Below, one piece after another: positions 1 to 6,135 of a DNA stretch of 7,840 bases. The DNA is taken from positions 1-7,840 of the forward strand of contig JACDBF010000167.1 of the NCBI GenBank assembly GCA_013695055.1, given 5' to 3'. The notes under the pieces are model-generated. The model searched no databases. It worked only from the letters and a program-made list of their open reading frames with translations, and had not been told where the DNA came from. Within the stretch, counting starts at the first letter, position 1. Each line of letters starts with the position of its first letter. This DNA is from Actinomycetota bacterium (GTDB taxonomy: Bacteria > Actinomycetota > CADDZG01 > WHSQ01). Position numbers and translations under genes: made by a program.

Positions 1-742
1 CATGGCGCTCGTGGGCCGTGCGGATGGCGAGCAGCGCATCGATCCGCTCCGCGAGCGTCTCCCCTATCCCGATGAGAATCCCCGTCGTGAACGGAACCGC
101 GGCCGCTCCGGCTGCGTCGAGGGTCGCTAGCCTCGGGCCGGGGCGCTTGTCGGGGGCCCCGAAGTGAGCTTTGCCGCGGCTCAACAGGCGCTCGGAGAGG
201 GTCTCGAGCATCATGCCTTGACTGACGCTCACGGGTCTCAGGACCTCGATCTCGGCGCGCGTCATCACGCCCGGATTGGCGTGCGGCAGCAAGCCGGTGT
301 CGTCTAGGACGGCCCGGCACGCCGACGCGAGATAGTCGATGGTGCTCGAGTGGCCGAGGCGCCCGAGCTCGGCGCGGGCCTCGACCCATTTTCGCTCGGG
401 CTTGTCCCCGAGGGTGAACAGCGCCTCCTTGCAGCCGGCGGCCTCTCCGGCCCGGGCGACCTCCAGCACCTCGTCGATGCTCAGATAGGCGTTCTCTCCG
501 GGGACCGGGGGGTGCGCGAAGGTGCAGTAGCCGCATGAGTCCCGGCACAGCTTGGTCAGCGGGATGAAAACCTTCTTCGAGTAGGTGACGCGCGGCCCAT
601 AAGTCGCGAGGGCGAGATTTCCGGCGGCGGCTATAGCAGGGCCCGGATCGCCGGATGCCAGCCTTGCCAGCTCGTGCGCCTCAGCCGCGGACAATCGCCC
701 CGCCCCCGCCGCTCGTCCGGCCAATTGCTCCAGGCGGCTCAT
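1..742 (-). CDS. cofG: 7,8-didemethyl-8-hydroxy-5-deazariboflavin synthase, CofG subunit (or CofG half of FbiC), 3' part outside window
   Basis: The - strand frame is open from the ATG at 742 to the window edge (247 residues). It reads as a radical SAM CofG protein. The 4Fe-4S/SAM motif CxxxCxxC is at Cys66, Cys70 and Cys73 (KLCRDSCGYCTF), preceded by the typical VTYSKKVFIPLT. Further family signatures are ALFTLGDKPE (107-116), LPHANPGVM (152-160), SQGMMLET (174-181) and GILIGIGET (221-229). With CofH, CofG joins a tyrosine-derived unit to 5-amino-6-ribitylamino-uracil to make Fo, the F420 chromophore. Many actinobacteria fuse both halves as FbiC (about 850 residues in M. tuberculosis). The C-terminus is not visible, so stand-alone CofG and FbiC cannot be told apart. 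The ATG at 742 has no Shine-Dalgarno but has TAGCCT 7 nt upstream, which fits a leaderless mRNA. It is divergent from cofD with a 27-bp gap. Confidence 0.93.
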   Translation of the reverse strand, partial: MSRLEQLAGRAAGAGRLSAAEAHELARLASGDPGPAIAAAGNLALATYGPRVTYSKKVFIPLTKLCRDSCGYCTFAHPPVPGENAYLSIDEVLEVARAGEAAGCKEALFTLGDKPERKWVEARAELGRLGHSSTIDYLASACRAVLDDTGLLPHANPGVMTRAEIEVLRPVSVSQGMMLETLSERLLSRGKAHFGAPDKRPGPRLATLDAAGAAAVPFTTGILIGIGETLAERIDALLAIRTAHERH

Positions 743-749
743 CGGCCCG

Positions 750-755
750 AGGCTA
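750..755 (-). promoter_or_regulatory. Candidate -10 box of a leaderless cofG promoter
   Basis: On the - strand TAGCCT (TANNNT pattern) ends exactly 7 nt before the cofG ATG at 742, the spacing expected when transcription starts at the first base of the start codon. No Shine-Dalgarno is present. Leaderless genes with this arrangement are common in actinobacteria. No convincing -35 was found; it would fall inside the start of cofD. Confidence 0.5.
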
Positions 756-756
756 C

Positions 757-762
757 TAGACT
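757..762 (+). promoter_or_regulatory. Candidate -10 box of a leaderless cofD promoter
   Basis: TAGACT on the + strand ends 7 nt before the GTG at 770, mirroring the box for cofG one base pair away on the other strand. The absence of a Shine-Dalgarno before the GTG supports leaderless initiation. The -35 region would lie within the first codons of cofG, and no clear TTGNNN is seen there. Confidence 0.5.
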
Positions 763-769
763 GCGCCTC

Positions 770-1690
770 GTGAAAGTCACGGCACTGGCGGGGGGCGTGG
801 GCGGCGCCAAGCTCCTCGTGGGACTCGCGCGAACGCTCGGGCCGGACGAGCTCACGGCGGTCGTCAACACCGGCGACGATGCTCGCGTCTACGGCGTCCA
901 TGTCGCTCCCGACCTCGACATCGTGACCTACTGGCTCGCCGGCATGGCGGACACCGAACGAGGATGGGGCATCGAGGGCGATGGTTTCACCGTGGTCGAC
1001 GCCCTCGGCCGCCTGGGCGCGGACGACTGGTTCCGCTTGGGAGACGCCGACCTCGCCACCTGCCTCTACCGCTCTCAGCGGCTGGCCGAGGGGGCGACGC
1101 TGGCGCAAGCGACCGACGAGATCCGGCGATCCCTCGGAGTCGAGGCCGAGATCCTCCCCATGAGCAACCATGAGGTCCGCACGCGCGTCGTCACGGCCGA
1201 CGGGCGCGATCTCGAGTTCCAGGAGTATTTCGTCAAGGAGCGAGCCGCTCCGGAGGTCTCGGAGGTGCGTTTATCGGGGCTCGAGAAAGCGTCGCCCGCC
1301 CCCGGCGTTCTCGAGGCGATAGAGGAGGCCGACCGGGTCGTCATCTGCCCTTCCAATCCCTATCTGTCGATCGCTCCCATCGCCGCTCTCCCCGGCGTCC
1401 GGGAGGCGCTCAGAGCACATCCGCGCGTGATCGCCGTGAGCCCGATCGTGGCGGGCCGCGCCGTCAAAGGGCCCGCCGGGAGCCTGCTCGCCAATCTCGC
1501 CGGGGAGTCGAGCGCCTCCGCGGTGGCCCGCCTGTACGCCGATTTCCTGGATCTCTTCGCTCTCGACACCCGGGACTCAGGCGAGATCGAACGAGTTCGT
1601 CAAACGGGAGTGGAGGCGCTCTCGCTCGATACGCTCATGGTCGATCACGACGCGTCCGAACGGCTGACGCGCGCGCTCCTCGCAGCGTGA
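770..1690 (+). CDS. cofD: 2-phospho-L-lactate transferase (CofD/FbiA), F420 biosynthesis
   Basis: The 306-residue protein begins VKVTALAGGVGGAKLL, the classic CofD N-terminus with its GGVGGAK nucleotide-binding loop (8-14). It also has VNTGDD (32-37), the W66-containing GWGI, CPSNPYLSI (193-201) and SPIVAGRAVKGP (224-235). CofD transfers the 2-phospholactyl (or phosphoenolpyruvyl) group from its GDP/GPP-activated form onto Fo, giving F420-0 or dehydro-F420-0 in the cytosol. I chose the GTG at 770 because homologues start there. An upstream GTG at 674 would add 32 arginine-rich, non-family residues and overlap cofG. The 3' end overlaps cofE by the tetranucleotide GTGA, indicating translational coupling. 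Length is near the usual 310-330 residues. Confidence 0.95.
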   Translation: MKVTALAGGVGGAKLLVGLARTLGPDELTAVVNTGDDARVYGVHVAPDLDIVTYWLAGMADTERGWGIEGDGFTVVDALGRLGADDWFRLGDADLATCLYRSQRLAEGATLAQATDEIRRSLGVEAEILPMSNHEVRTRVVTADGRDLEFQEYFVKERAAPEVSEVRLSGLEKASPAPGVLEAIEEADRVVICPSNPYLSIAPIAALPGVREALRAHPRVIAVSPIVAGRAVKGPAGSLLANLAGESSASAVARLYADFLDLFALDTRDSGEIERVRQTGVEALSLDTLMVDHDASERLTRALLAA

Positions 1691-2373
1691 CGGAGGTACG
1701 GATCGCGCCCATCTCGGGAATCCCAGAGGTGGCCCCCGGCGACGACCTTGCCGAGCTCATAGTCGCAGCGCTAGGTGAGAACGGACTGCTCGCCGGCGAC
1801 GTAGTGGTGATCGCCCAGAAGGTGGTCTCGAAGGCCGAGGCCCGCGTGGTGGACGCCACCGACCGCCTGGCCACCGCGCATTCTGAGTCGGCGCGCGTGC
1901 TTCGGCGCACGGGCGAGATGATCATCTCCGAGACCCGTCACGGCTTCGTGTGCGCTAACGCGGGAGTCGACCAGTCAAACGTCGAGCGGGGCCGGCTCGC
2001 CCTCTTGCCGCTCGATCCCGACGCCTCGGCCCGGCGCGTGCGGGCCCGGCTCGCGCACTTGACGGGGGCCGAGGTGGCGGTGATCGTCGCCGATACCTTC
2101 GGTCGCGCGTGGCGCATCGGTCAGACCAACGTCGCCATCGGGGTGGCCGGCATTGATCCTTTCGTCGACTACCGAGGCCAGACCGACGCTTTCGGCCACG
2201 AGCTGAGGGCCACGCGCATCTGCATCGCCGACGAGATCGCCGGCGCCGCGGAGATGGTCATGGGTAAGTCCGGCGGCGTCTGCGCGGCACTGGTCAGGGG
2301 GGCCGGGGCCCGGGTCGCGCGCGGAGCCGCCGCCGACATCGTGAGGCCCCGGTCCGAGGATCTCTTCCGATGA
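1687..2373 (+). CDS. cofE: Coenzyme F420-0:L-glutamate ligase (CofE, equivalent to FbiB N-terminal domain)
   Basis: The 228-residue protein matches CofE along its length: GIPE (11-14), QKVVSKAE (44-51), TRHGFVCANAGVDQSN (83-98), DTFGRAWRIGQTNVAIG (136-152), DYRGQTDAFGH (161-171) and ADEIAGAAEMVMGKS (181-195). It adds glutamate residues to F420-0 using GTP and divalent metal. The GTG start overlaps the cofD stop (GTGA) with no independent Shine-Dalgarno, so it probably depends on coupled translation. In mycobacteria this domain is the N-terminal half of FbiB. Here it ends by itself and its stop overlaps the ATG of the next gene (ATGA), which encodes the other half. Confidence 0.95.
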   Translation: MTEVRIAPISGIPEVAPGDDLAELIVAALGENGLLAGDVVVIAQKVVSKAEARVVDATDRLATAHSESARVLRRTGEMIISETRHGFVCANAGVDQSNVERGRLALLPLDPDASARRVRARLAHLTGAEVAVIVADTFGRAWRIGQTNVAIGVAGIDPFVDYRGQTDAFGHELRATRICIADEIAGAAEMVMGKSGGVCAALVRGAGARVARGAAADIVRPRSEDLFR

Positions 2374-3005
2374 ACTTCGAAGACGCCGTGGCGGCCCGGC
2401 GCAGCGTGCGCGTCTTTCGCGACGGCGCGGTCCCCCGGGCTGCGGTCGAGCGGGCCGTCGCGCTCGCGGCCACTGCTCCGGCGCCGCACCATTCTTCGCC
2501 CTGGCGCTTCGTTGTGCTGGAGGAGCCCCGCGATAAGGAGCGGCTGGCCCGCTCGATGGGCGCGGCGTGGCGAGAAGACCTCCTTTCGGATGGGCTGAAA
2601 GAGGGCGCTATCGGGCGCATCCTCGATCGCTCGCACGCCCTTCTCACGCACAGCCCGCTGGCGGTCGTGTGTTGCGCCGAGATGTCTCGCAGCCACTCTT
2701 ATCCGGACGAGCGCAGGAGACTCGCCGAATGGAGCCTCTTCGCCCACACCATCGGGGCCGCTCTCCAGACGTTCATGGTGGCGCTGGCGGCGGAAGGCAT
2801 CGCGTCGTGCTGGCTCTCCGCCCCCGTCTTCTGTCGCGAGGTCGTCCGTCGAGAGCTAGGGCTCGAAGAGAGCATCGAGCCGCATGCGCTCGTGCTCTGT
2901 GGCTATGCCTCACTCGACTACCGACCGCGGGAGAGGCCTGTTGCCGACGCGGGTGATTACCTCATTGCCCCTGATAGCCTCTGCGGCCGTGAGCAAGAAG
3001 CTTGA
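2370..3005 (+). CDS. Nitroreductase-family protein, probable dehydro-F420 reductase (equivalent to FbiB C-terminal domain)
   Basis: The 211-residue FMN nitroreductase-fold protein has RRSVR at 10-14 (FMN phosphate binding in this family), APAPHHSSPWRFVVL (36-50), which closely resembles the corresponding part of the FbiB C-terminal domain, and GAALQTFMVALAAEGIASCW (129-148). In FbiB this domain reduces dehydro-F420-0 to F420-0 with reduced FMN. Together with CofE the two proteins total 439 residues, close to the 448 of M. tuberculosis FbiB, so this looks like FbiB as two polypeptides. The ATG overlaps the cofE stop, and GAGGA at 2356-2360 gives a Shine-Dalgarno 9 nt upstream. That makes a true separate gene more likely than a sequencing frameshift. 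The 3' end overlaps the DUF3105 gene by 17 bp. A different nitroreductase substrate cannot be excluded. Confidence 0.87.
   Translation: MNFEDAVAARRSVRVFRDGAVPRAAVERAVALAATAPAPHHSSPWRFVVLEEPRDKERLARSMGAAWREDLLSDGLKEGAIGRILDRSHALLTHSPLAVVCCAEMSRSHSYPDERRRLAEWSLFAHTIGAALQTFMVALAAEGIASCWLSAPVFCREVVRRELGLEESIEPHALVLCGYASLDYRPRERPVADAGDYLIAPDSLCGREQEA
2975..2980 (+). promoter_or_regulatory. Possible internal leaderless -10 box for the DUF3105 gene
   Basis: TAGCCT lies 8 nt before the GTG at 2989 and is the same hexamer as in front of cofG. No Shine-Dalgarno precedes this GTG. The box is inside the nitroreductase coding sequence, so it may be chance; read-through from the cofD promoter is equally possible. 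Confidence 0.25.
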
Positions 3006-3663
3006 GGAAAAGCAGCGGAAGCGCCTAGCCGAGCACGCCCGCCAGGCCCAAAGGAAGCAAGCAGCGCGGAGATCCAACCTGCTTACCGTGGGCATCGCCG
3101 GCCTCGTGGTAGTGGCCGTCGCCGCACTGATCATCTCCGACCGCAGCGCGCAGGGAGACCTCGCTCCGGTACCGGCCGGAGCGGCCGCCCAGGACGCGGG
3201 CTGCGGTGACGTCGAGGAGTTCGACGAAGTCAGTCGCGAGCATATCGATATCGGCTCGGAGCACGAGGACTACAACTCCAATCCGCCGACCTCCGGCCCC
3301 CACTACCCCACTCCCGCCGATGCCGCTTTCTATCCGGTTGCCCTCCCCGGCGAGCAGCTGCTCCACAACCTCGAGCACGGCCAGATCGTCATCTGGTACC
3401 GGCCCGACGCTCCCGACGAAACCGTCGACGGCATCCAGGCCCTCGTCGAGGACGCGAACGCCAAGGCCACTGCATCAGGAGGGGCCGAACCACTGCTGGC
3501 CGCGCCCTATGACCAGCTCGACGGAGAGTTCGATTACGCGGTGAGCGCGTGGACACAGTCTCAATCGTGCGTCGACTATTCCACCGAGGCCATCAACGAC
3601 TTCCGAAGGGAGTTTCAAGGCCGGGGGCCGGAAGGGGTGGGCGTTCCCCCCGCCGGCGGCTGA
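2989..3663 (+). CDS. DUF3105 domain membrane protein
   Basis: The 224-residue protein has a charged, coiled-coil-prone cytosolic N-terminus (1-29, SKKLEEKQRKRLAEHARQ), one transmembrane helix (about 31-49) and an external DUF3105 domain. The family signatures are NPPTSGPHYPTPA (98-110) and LLHNLEHGQIVIWYRP (124-139), with conserved histidines 105, 126 and 130 that could bind a metal. APYDQLDGEFDYAVSAW then leads to Cys194, and Cys72 and Cys194 could form an external disulphide. The family function is unknown. I chose the GTG at 2989 because homologues begin with a basic SKK-like segment; an in-frame ATG at 2884 would add 35 unrelated residues. The gene overlaps the nitroreductase by 17 bp and is last in the F420 run, but nothing in it suggests F420 binding. 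Confidence 0.85.
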   Translation: MSKKLEEKQRKRLAEHARQAQRKQAARRSNLLTVGIAGLVVVAVAALIISDRSAQGDLAPVPAGAAAQDAGCGDVEEFDEVSREHIDIGSEHEDYNSNPPTSGPHYPTPADAAFYPVALPGEQLLHNLEHGQIVIWYRPDAPDETVDGIQALVEDANAKATASGGAEPLLAAPYDQLDGEFDYAVSAWTQSQSCVDYSTEAINDFRREFQGRGPEGVGVPPAGG

Positions 3664-3674
3664 CTCGCCTCCCG

Positions 3675-3731
3675 CGCCGAGTGGGTGCGGGGTGGCGCAT
3701 ACCGCCATTCACGGCCCACTCGGCGGGTTTT
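3675..3731 (+). terminator. Rho-independent-like terminator of the cofD-DUF3105 operon
   Basis: A perfect 11-bp stem, CGCCGAGTGGG (3675-3685) with CCCACTCGGCG (3715-3725), is followed by GG and TTTT (3728-3731). The 29-nt loop holds a smaller stem, TGGCG/CGCCA (3693-3697 with 3703-3707). It begins 12 bp after the DUF3105 stop. The T-run is short, as is common in GC-rich genomes. Confidence 0.65.
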
Positions 3732-3748
3732 CCGGGAGCGCAGACGCG

Positions 3749-3802
3749 AAAAGAGCCGCCGGCCCCTCGCCCCCTGTTGTGGAGCGAGAAACCGGCGGCT
3801 CT
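3749..3802 (-). terminator. Rho-independent-like terminator of the leftward ferritin-like gene
   Basis: A perfect 11-bp stem, AGAGCCGCCGG (3752-3762) with CCGGCGGCTCT (3792-3802), has a 29-nt loop with an inner stem CTCGC/GCGAG (3766-3770 with 3784-3788). Read on the - strand it ends in TTTT (3752-3749). It lies about 48 bp past the stop of the ferritin-like gene, so it serves that strand. Confidence 0.65.
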
Positions 3803-3850
3803 AGTCATCTCAGGCCCCCGCTTGAAGTGAGGCCTTGAGCCGTCCGCCTG

Positions 3851-4627
3851 TTAGTCGGCGTCTGGCGCGAACGTGTTGAGGTCGGGGTCGGTCGGCGTGT
3901 TCTGGCGAACCTCGCCAAAGTTGTAGAAGCGGCCCGGCGACGCGCCCTTCGCGCCGATGCCGAAGCCGGCGGCCTGAATCTGCCTGACCGCGCCGAGGAT
4001 GTCGTCGAAACCGCGCTGCCCGATGTTCGGCGCTCCGGGAGCGGTCTCCTTTTGGTCGAACTTCATGAACACGCGGTCGTTGCCGAGCAAGCCCAGCGAT
4101 TGGCGAGCAAGCGCGCGGTGCACCGCTTCGACGCCCATGAACTCGGCTGCGATCGCCGCGAGCTCACCCTCGCCCCTGTTGCCGAAAGCCTTCGTGGCGA
4201 TGAGATACGCGTTGACGAAGATCTGGTCGCCGACCTGGAGCGTGTTGAGAAAGTTGGTGCGGTTTGCGAAGACTGCGTCCGGCACCCAGATCCTCTTGGA
4301 TACGGCCTCTCCGCCGAAGGACTCGAGCACCCGCTCGTGAACGAGCTCCTCGCGCGCCGCCGCAGCGATGTTTCGCTTGGTGACGGCGTCGCCGCCGAGA
4401 CCCTTCTGGTGGCCGACGGTGTTGACGATCGTAGCCAGCACCTCAGCGGTGGTGGCGACGTTCAGGATGGTCTGCACGCTGTTGGAGCTCGCCGCGGAGG
4501 CGATCCCCGGCATGCCGAGCAGACCGAGTCCGCCGAGCGTCGCGGCGGTGCGGGTTACGAACTGGCGCCGGCTGGTCGCCGGCTGGTCGGCGACCGTTCG
4601 GTCGACGGTGTTGAGAATTTCAGACAT
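3851..4627 (-). CDS. Tat-exported ferritin-like domain protein (third copy, divergent)
   Basis: The 258-residue protein carries a twin-arginine signal (SRRQF at 19-23, then a glycine/leucine-rich stretch and cleavage site ASA at 43-45). The mature part resembles the Ferritin_2-type four-helix family: Glu62 in helix 1 (AEVLATIV), ExxH at Glu94/His97 (REELVHERVLESFGG) and ExxH at Glu167/His170 (GVEAVHRALARQ). The helix-3 glutamate expected of a di-iron site is absent; that segment reads VGDQIFVNAYLIAT with Asp134 as the only acidic residue. The tail (about 180-258) is longer than in the other two copies. The ATG at 4627 has a strong AAGGGGG Shine-Dalgarno (4638-4632), so an upstream in-frame start at 4702 is rejected. 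It probably acts outside the membrane; metal storage, oxidase or structural roles are all possible. Confidence 0.85.
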   Translation of the reverse strand: MSEILNTVDRTVADQPATSRRQFVTRTAATLGGLGLLGMPGIASAASSNSVQTILNVATTAEVLATIVNTVGHQKGLGGDAVTKRNIAAAAREELVHERVLESFGGEAVSKRIWVPDAVFANRTNFLNTLQVGDQIFVNAYLIATKAFGNRGEGELAAIAAEFMGVEAVHRALARQSLGLLGNDRVFMKFDQKETAPGAPNIGQRGFDDILGAVRQIQAAGFGIGAKGASPGRFYNFGEVRQNTPTDPDLNTFAPDAD

Positions 4628-4631
4628 GTAG

Positions 4632-4638
4632 CCCCCTT
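4632..4638 (-). promoter_or_regulatory. Shine-Dalgarno that fixes the ferritin-like start at 4627
   Basis: AAGGGGG on the - strand ends 4 nt before the ATG at 4627, just ahead of the codons leading to the Tat motif. It decides between this start and the longer frame. Confidence 0.6.
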
Positions 4639-4767
4639 GTGACTGAGTCGGACAGCTATCTCTTGTGCTTCCCGTGCTGCTCCCCCACCCCACAGGCGCC
4701 AAAGGCAGGACCCGTGAAGAAGCGGTGTTGCCTCGCTCACCCCCTTCTCTGTCTCGATCGCGCGGCG

Positions 4768-4819
4768 CCGGAGGCCTGCTCCTCCGGTTGCTACCGGGTT
4801 CGATGCCGGACGGAGGAGC
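4768..4819 (-). other. Leader with two mutually exclusive hairpins upstream of the third ferritin-like gene
   Basis: Read on the - strand (RNA order), GCTCCTCCG (4819-4811) can pair perfectly with CGGAGGAGC (4786-4778) over 9 bp, enclosing a small CCGG/CCGG hairpin. CCGGAGG (4787-4781) can instead pair over 7 bp with CCTCCGG (4774-4768). The middle segment can form only one of these at a time, the layout of an attenuator or riboswitch. I match it to no known riboswitch class, and no T-run follows the second hairpin, so any effect would be on translation, mRNA stability or a protein site. Chance pairing in GC-rich DNA is possible. Confidence 0.35.
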
Positions 4820-4846
4820 GGATTGTTCCGATGCAAGTTTTTGTAA

Positions 4847-4875
4847 GCTATATGGCAGAAACTAGCAGAAACCAA
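4847..4875 (-). promoter_or_regulatory. Candidate promoter for the third ferritin-like gene
   Basis: On the - strand TTGGTT (4875-4870) and TATAGC (4852-4847) are separated by exactly 17 bp, in the only clearly AT-richer patch of the 277-bp gap (4628-4904). Transcription from about 4840 would give a leader of roughly 210 nt containing the alternative hairpins. The 13-bp near-palindrome GGTCGAATCGACC (4886-4898) sits just upstream and could be a regulator site. Confidence 0.45.
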
Positions 4876-4904
4876 GGTGGGTGGCGGTCGAATCGACCAA
4901 CGAT

Positions 4905-6107
4905 TTAACGGTGGAAGACATGCGTGCGGCCGTTCGCGCGCAGGTCCACGGTGAGAACCGGGGAAGCCGGGTCCTCGACCGGTTCGATGCGAATGATCCT
5001 CGAAGACGGGATGAACGCGTCCATGGGCGAGCTCCGCACCTCCTTGGAGCTCTCGTCGAGAACCCGGGTGACGTGGATCAAGCACAGGAACTCATCGGTC
5101 GAATCGATCCCACTCGCGTCTCTGAAGCCTTCGATGACCCGGCCACCCTCCAGCATGACCCGGACGTGCGTCCTGGCGGCGGGATCGGGAGGGGGCGCAT
5201 CCCGCCGGCCGGCGACTGAGATCCGCCTTGCTTCCCGCCGGCTTCGCCACTCGTCGGTCGCGCCCTTAGCGCGCTCCAGCGCCGCCGCGGGCCGGGGAAT
5301 GCTAAGGCGGCGCAGGACACGGCGGACGCGTGCCCGCCCGAGGACGATCGCGCCGGCCGCGACCATAAGGAGCGTCGCTGCCAATATCCAGGCTCCGAGC
5401 GCGCGCTCAGACGCCGGCTCCTGTGCGCCCGCAGGCGCCGCCGCAGGCCTGGGAGCGGAGACGGCCGGCTCATCGATCTCGATTGTCAATGTTCCGTCGG
5501 CGTCGAGCCGGAAGGGCTCGCTCTCGCCGGCGGGCACGGGGCGGTCGTCGATTGCCTCGACCTCGTAGTCGATCGGCCGAGAGCTCAACCCGCCGGACGC
5601 GGCGACGACGCGCTCGGCTGTGAGCCAGGTCTCAGAACCGGCCTCCAAGGTCAGCTTCCGGCCGCCGTAGGCACGGATGGTCACGCGCTCCACACCGCCT
5701 TCGGCCGGCGACCCATCGGGAGAGACGGTCGAAAAGGCCGTCGCATAGCTCGTGTCGAATCCCGCTTCGAGGACGGTGAAGGAATCGACCGTCACGTCCC
5801 GAACTTGGCTCGACGGCCCATCCGACCAGCGCACAAAGGAGTGCCGGACGCCGTCTGCGACATCGGAGGTCGAGATCCCGAGCTCGTAGGTCCCCGACTG
5901 CGAGACGGTAATGAGGGCGAGTCCATTCTGATCGGGGTAGAAGCTTGTCCCATCGAGGGTGAGCTCGATCCCTTGGATACCGGGCACGGTCTGGACCATC
6001 ACCGGGATCTGCTGCTCTTGCGCCGACGCCGCAGACAATGAGGTCGCCAGACAGAGCGCAGCGCACATTGCGCCCAGAACGAACCTGGTCCTCCTCCTAA
6101 TCATCAT
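4905..6107 (-). CDS. Exported single-TM protein with repeat-like external domain and small cytosolic domain
   Basis: The 400-residue protein has a Sec-type signal peptide (1-29: basic start, hydrophobic core, ASA at 27-29) and an external part (30-235). The segment HSFVRWSDG...RDVTV...LEAGF (89-117) looks like the FxxWxDG pattern of bacterial cell-surface repeat domains. A Pro/Ala-rich linker (213-233), one transmembrane helix (about 236-257) and a strongly basic juxtamembrane stretch follow. A cytosolic segment (312-374, THVRVMLEGGRVIEGF to SRIIRIE) reads like a small beta-barrel. I do not recognise a named family. The topology would link outside to inside. It follows the second ferritin-like gene by 28 bp. 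A purine-rich AGAGAGGGGGG precedes two adjacent ATGs (6107 and 6104); either may start. No sortase motif is visible. Confidence 0.8.
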   Translation of the reverse strand: MMIRRRTRFVLGAMCAALCLATSLSAASAQEQQIPVMVQTVPGIQGIELTLDGTSFYPDQNGLALITVSQSGTYELGISTSDVADGVRHSFVRWSDGPSSQVRDVTVDSFTVLEAGFDTSYATAFSTVSPDGSPAEGGVERVTIRAYGGRKLTLEAGSETWLTAERVVAASGGLSSRPIDYEVEAIDDRPVPAGESEPFRLDADGTLTIEIDEPAVSAPRPAAAPAGAQEPASERALGAWILAATLLMVAAGAIVLGRARVRRVLRRLSIPRPAAALERAKGATDEWRSRREARRISVAGRRDAPPPDPAARTHVRVMLEGGRVIEGFRDASGIDSTDEFLCLIHVTRVLDESSKEVRSSPMDAFIPSSRIIRIEPVEDPASPVLTVDLRANGRTHVFHR

Positions 6108-6135
6108 GGCCCCCCTCTCTCAGTTCCCTCTCGGG

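Noticed and set aside
674..769. Upstream GTG start for cofD at 674
   Set aside because: It would add 32 arginine/serine-rich residues absent from the CofD family and overlap the start of cofG. The GTG at 770 gives the canonical N-terminus.
2169..2747. 192-codon - strand open frame opposite cofE and the nitroreductase
   Set aside because: It spans two confident genes on the other strand and its translation has no recognisable motif.
3809..3839. CTCAGGCC/GGCCTTGAG hairpin before the ferritin-like stop
   Set aside because: It needs a bulged base and has no T-run on either side. The stronger terminator lies just beyond it.
4052..4642. 196-codon + strand open frame opposite the third ferritin-like gene
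   Set aside because: It is antisense to a confident gene and its product is low-complexity and charged. GC-rich codon bias opens such frames.
4628..4702. Longer start for the third ferritin-like protein
   Set aside because: The extra 25 residues show no family pattern, and a strong Shine-Dalgarno sits directly before the ATG at 4627.
4794..4810. tRNA T-arm-like GGGTTCGATGCC
   Set aside because: The stem does not make a proper 5-bp T-arm, and no acceptor, D or anticodon arms surround it.
4924..5568. 214-codon + strand open frame opposite the membrane protein gene
   Set aside because: The product is Arg/Ser-rich, typical of an antisense shadow. The - strand frame has a signal peptide and a TM helix.
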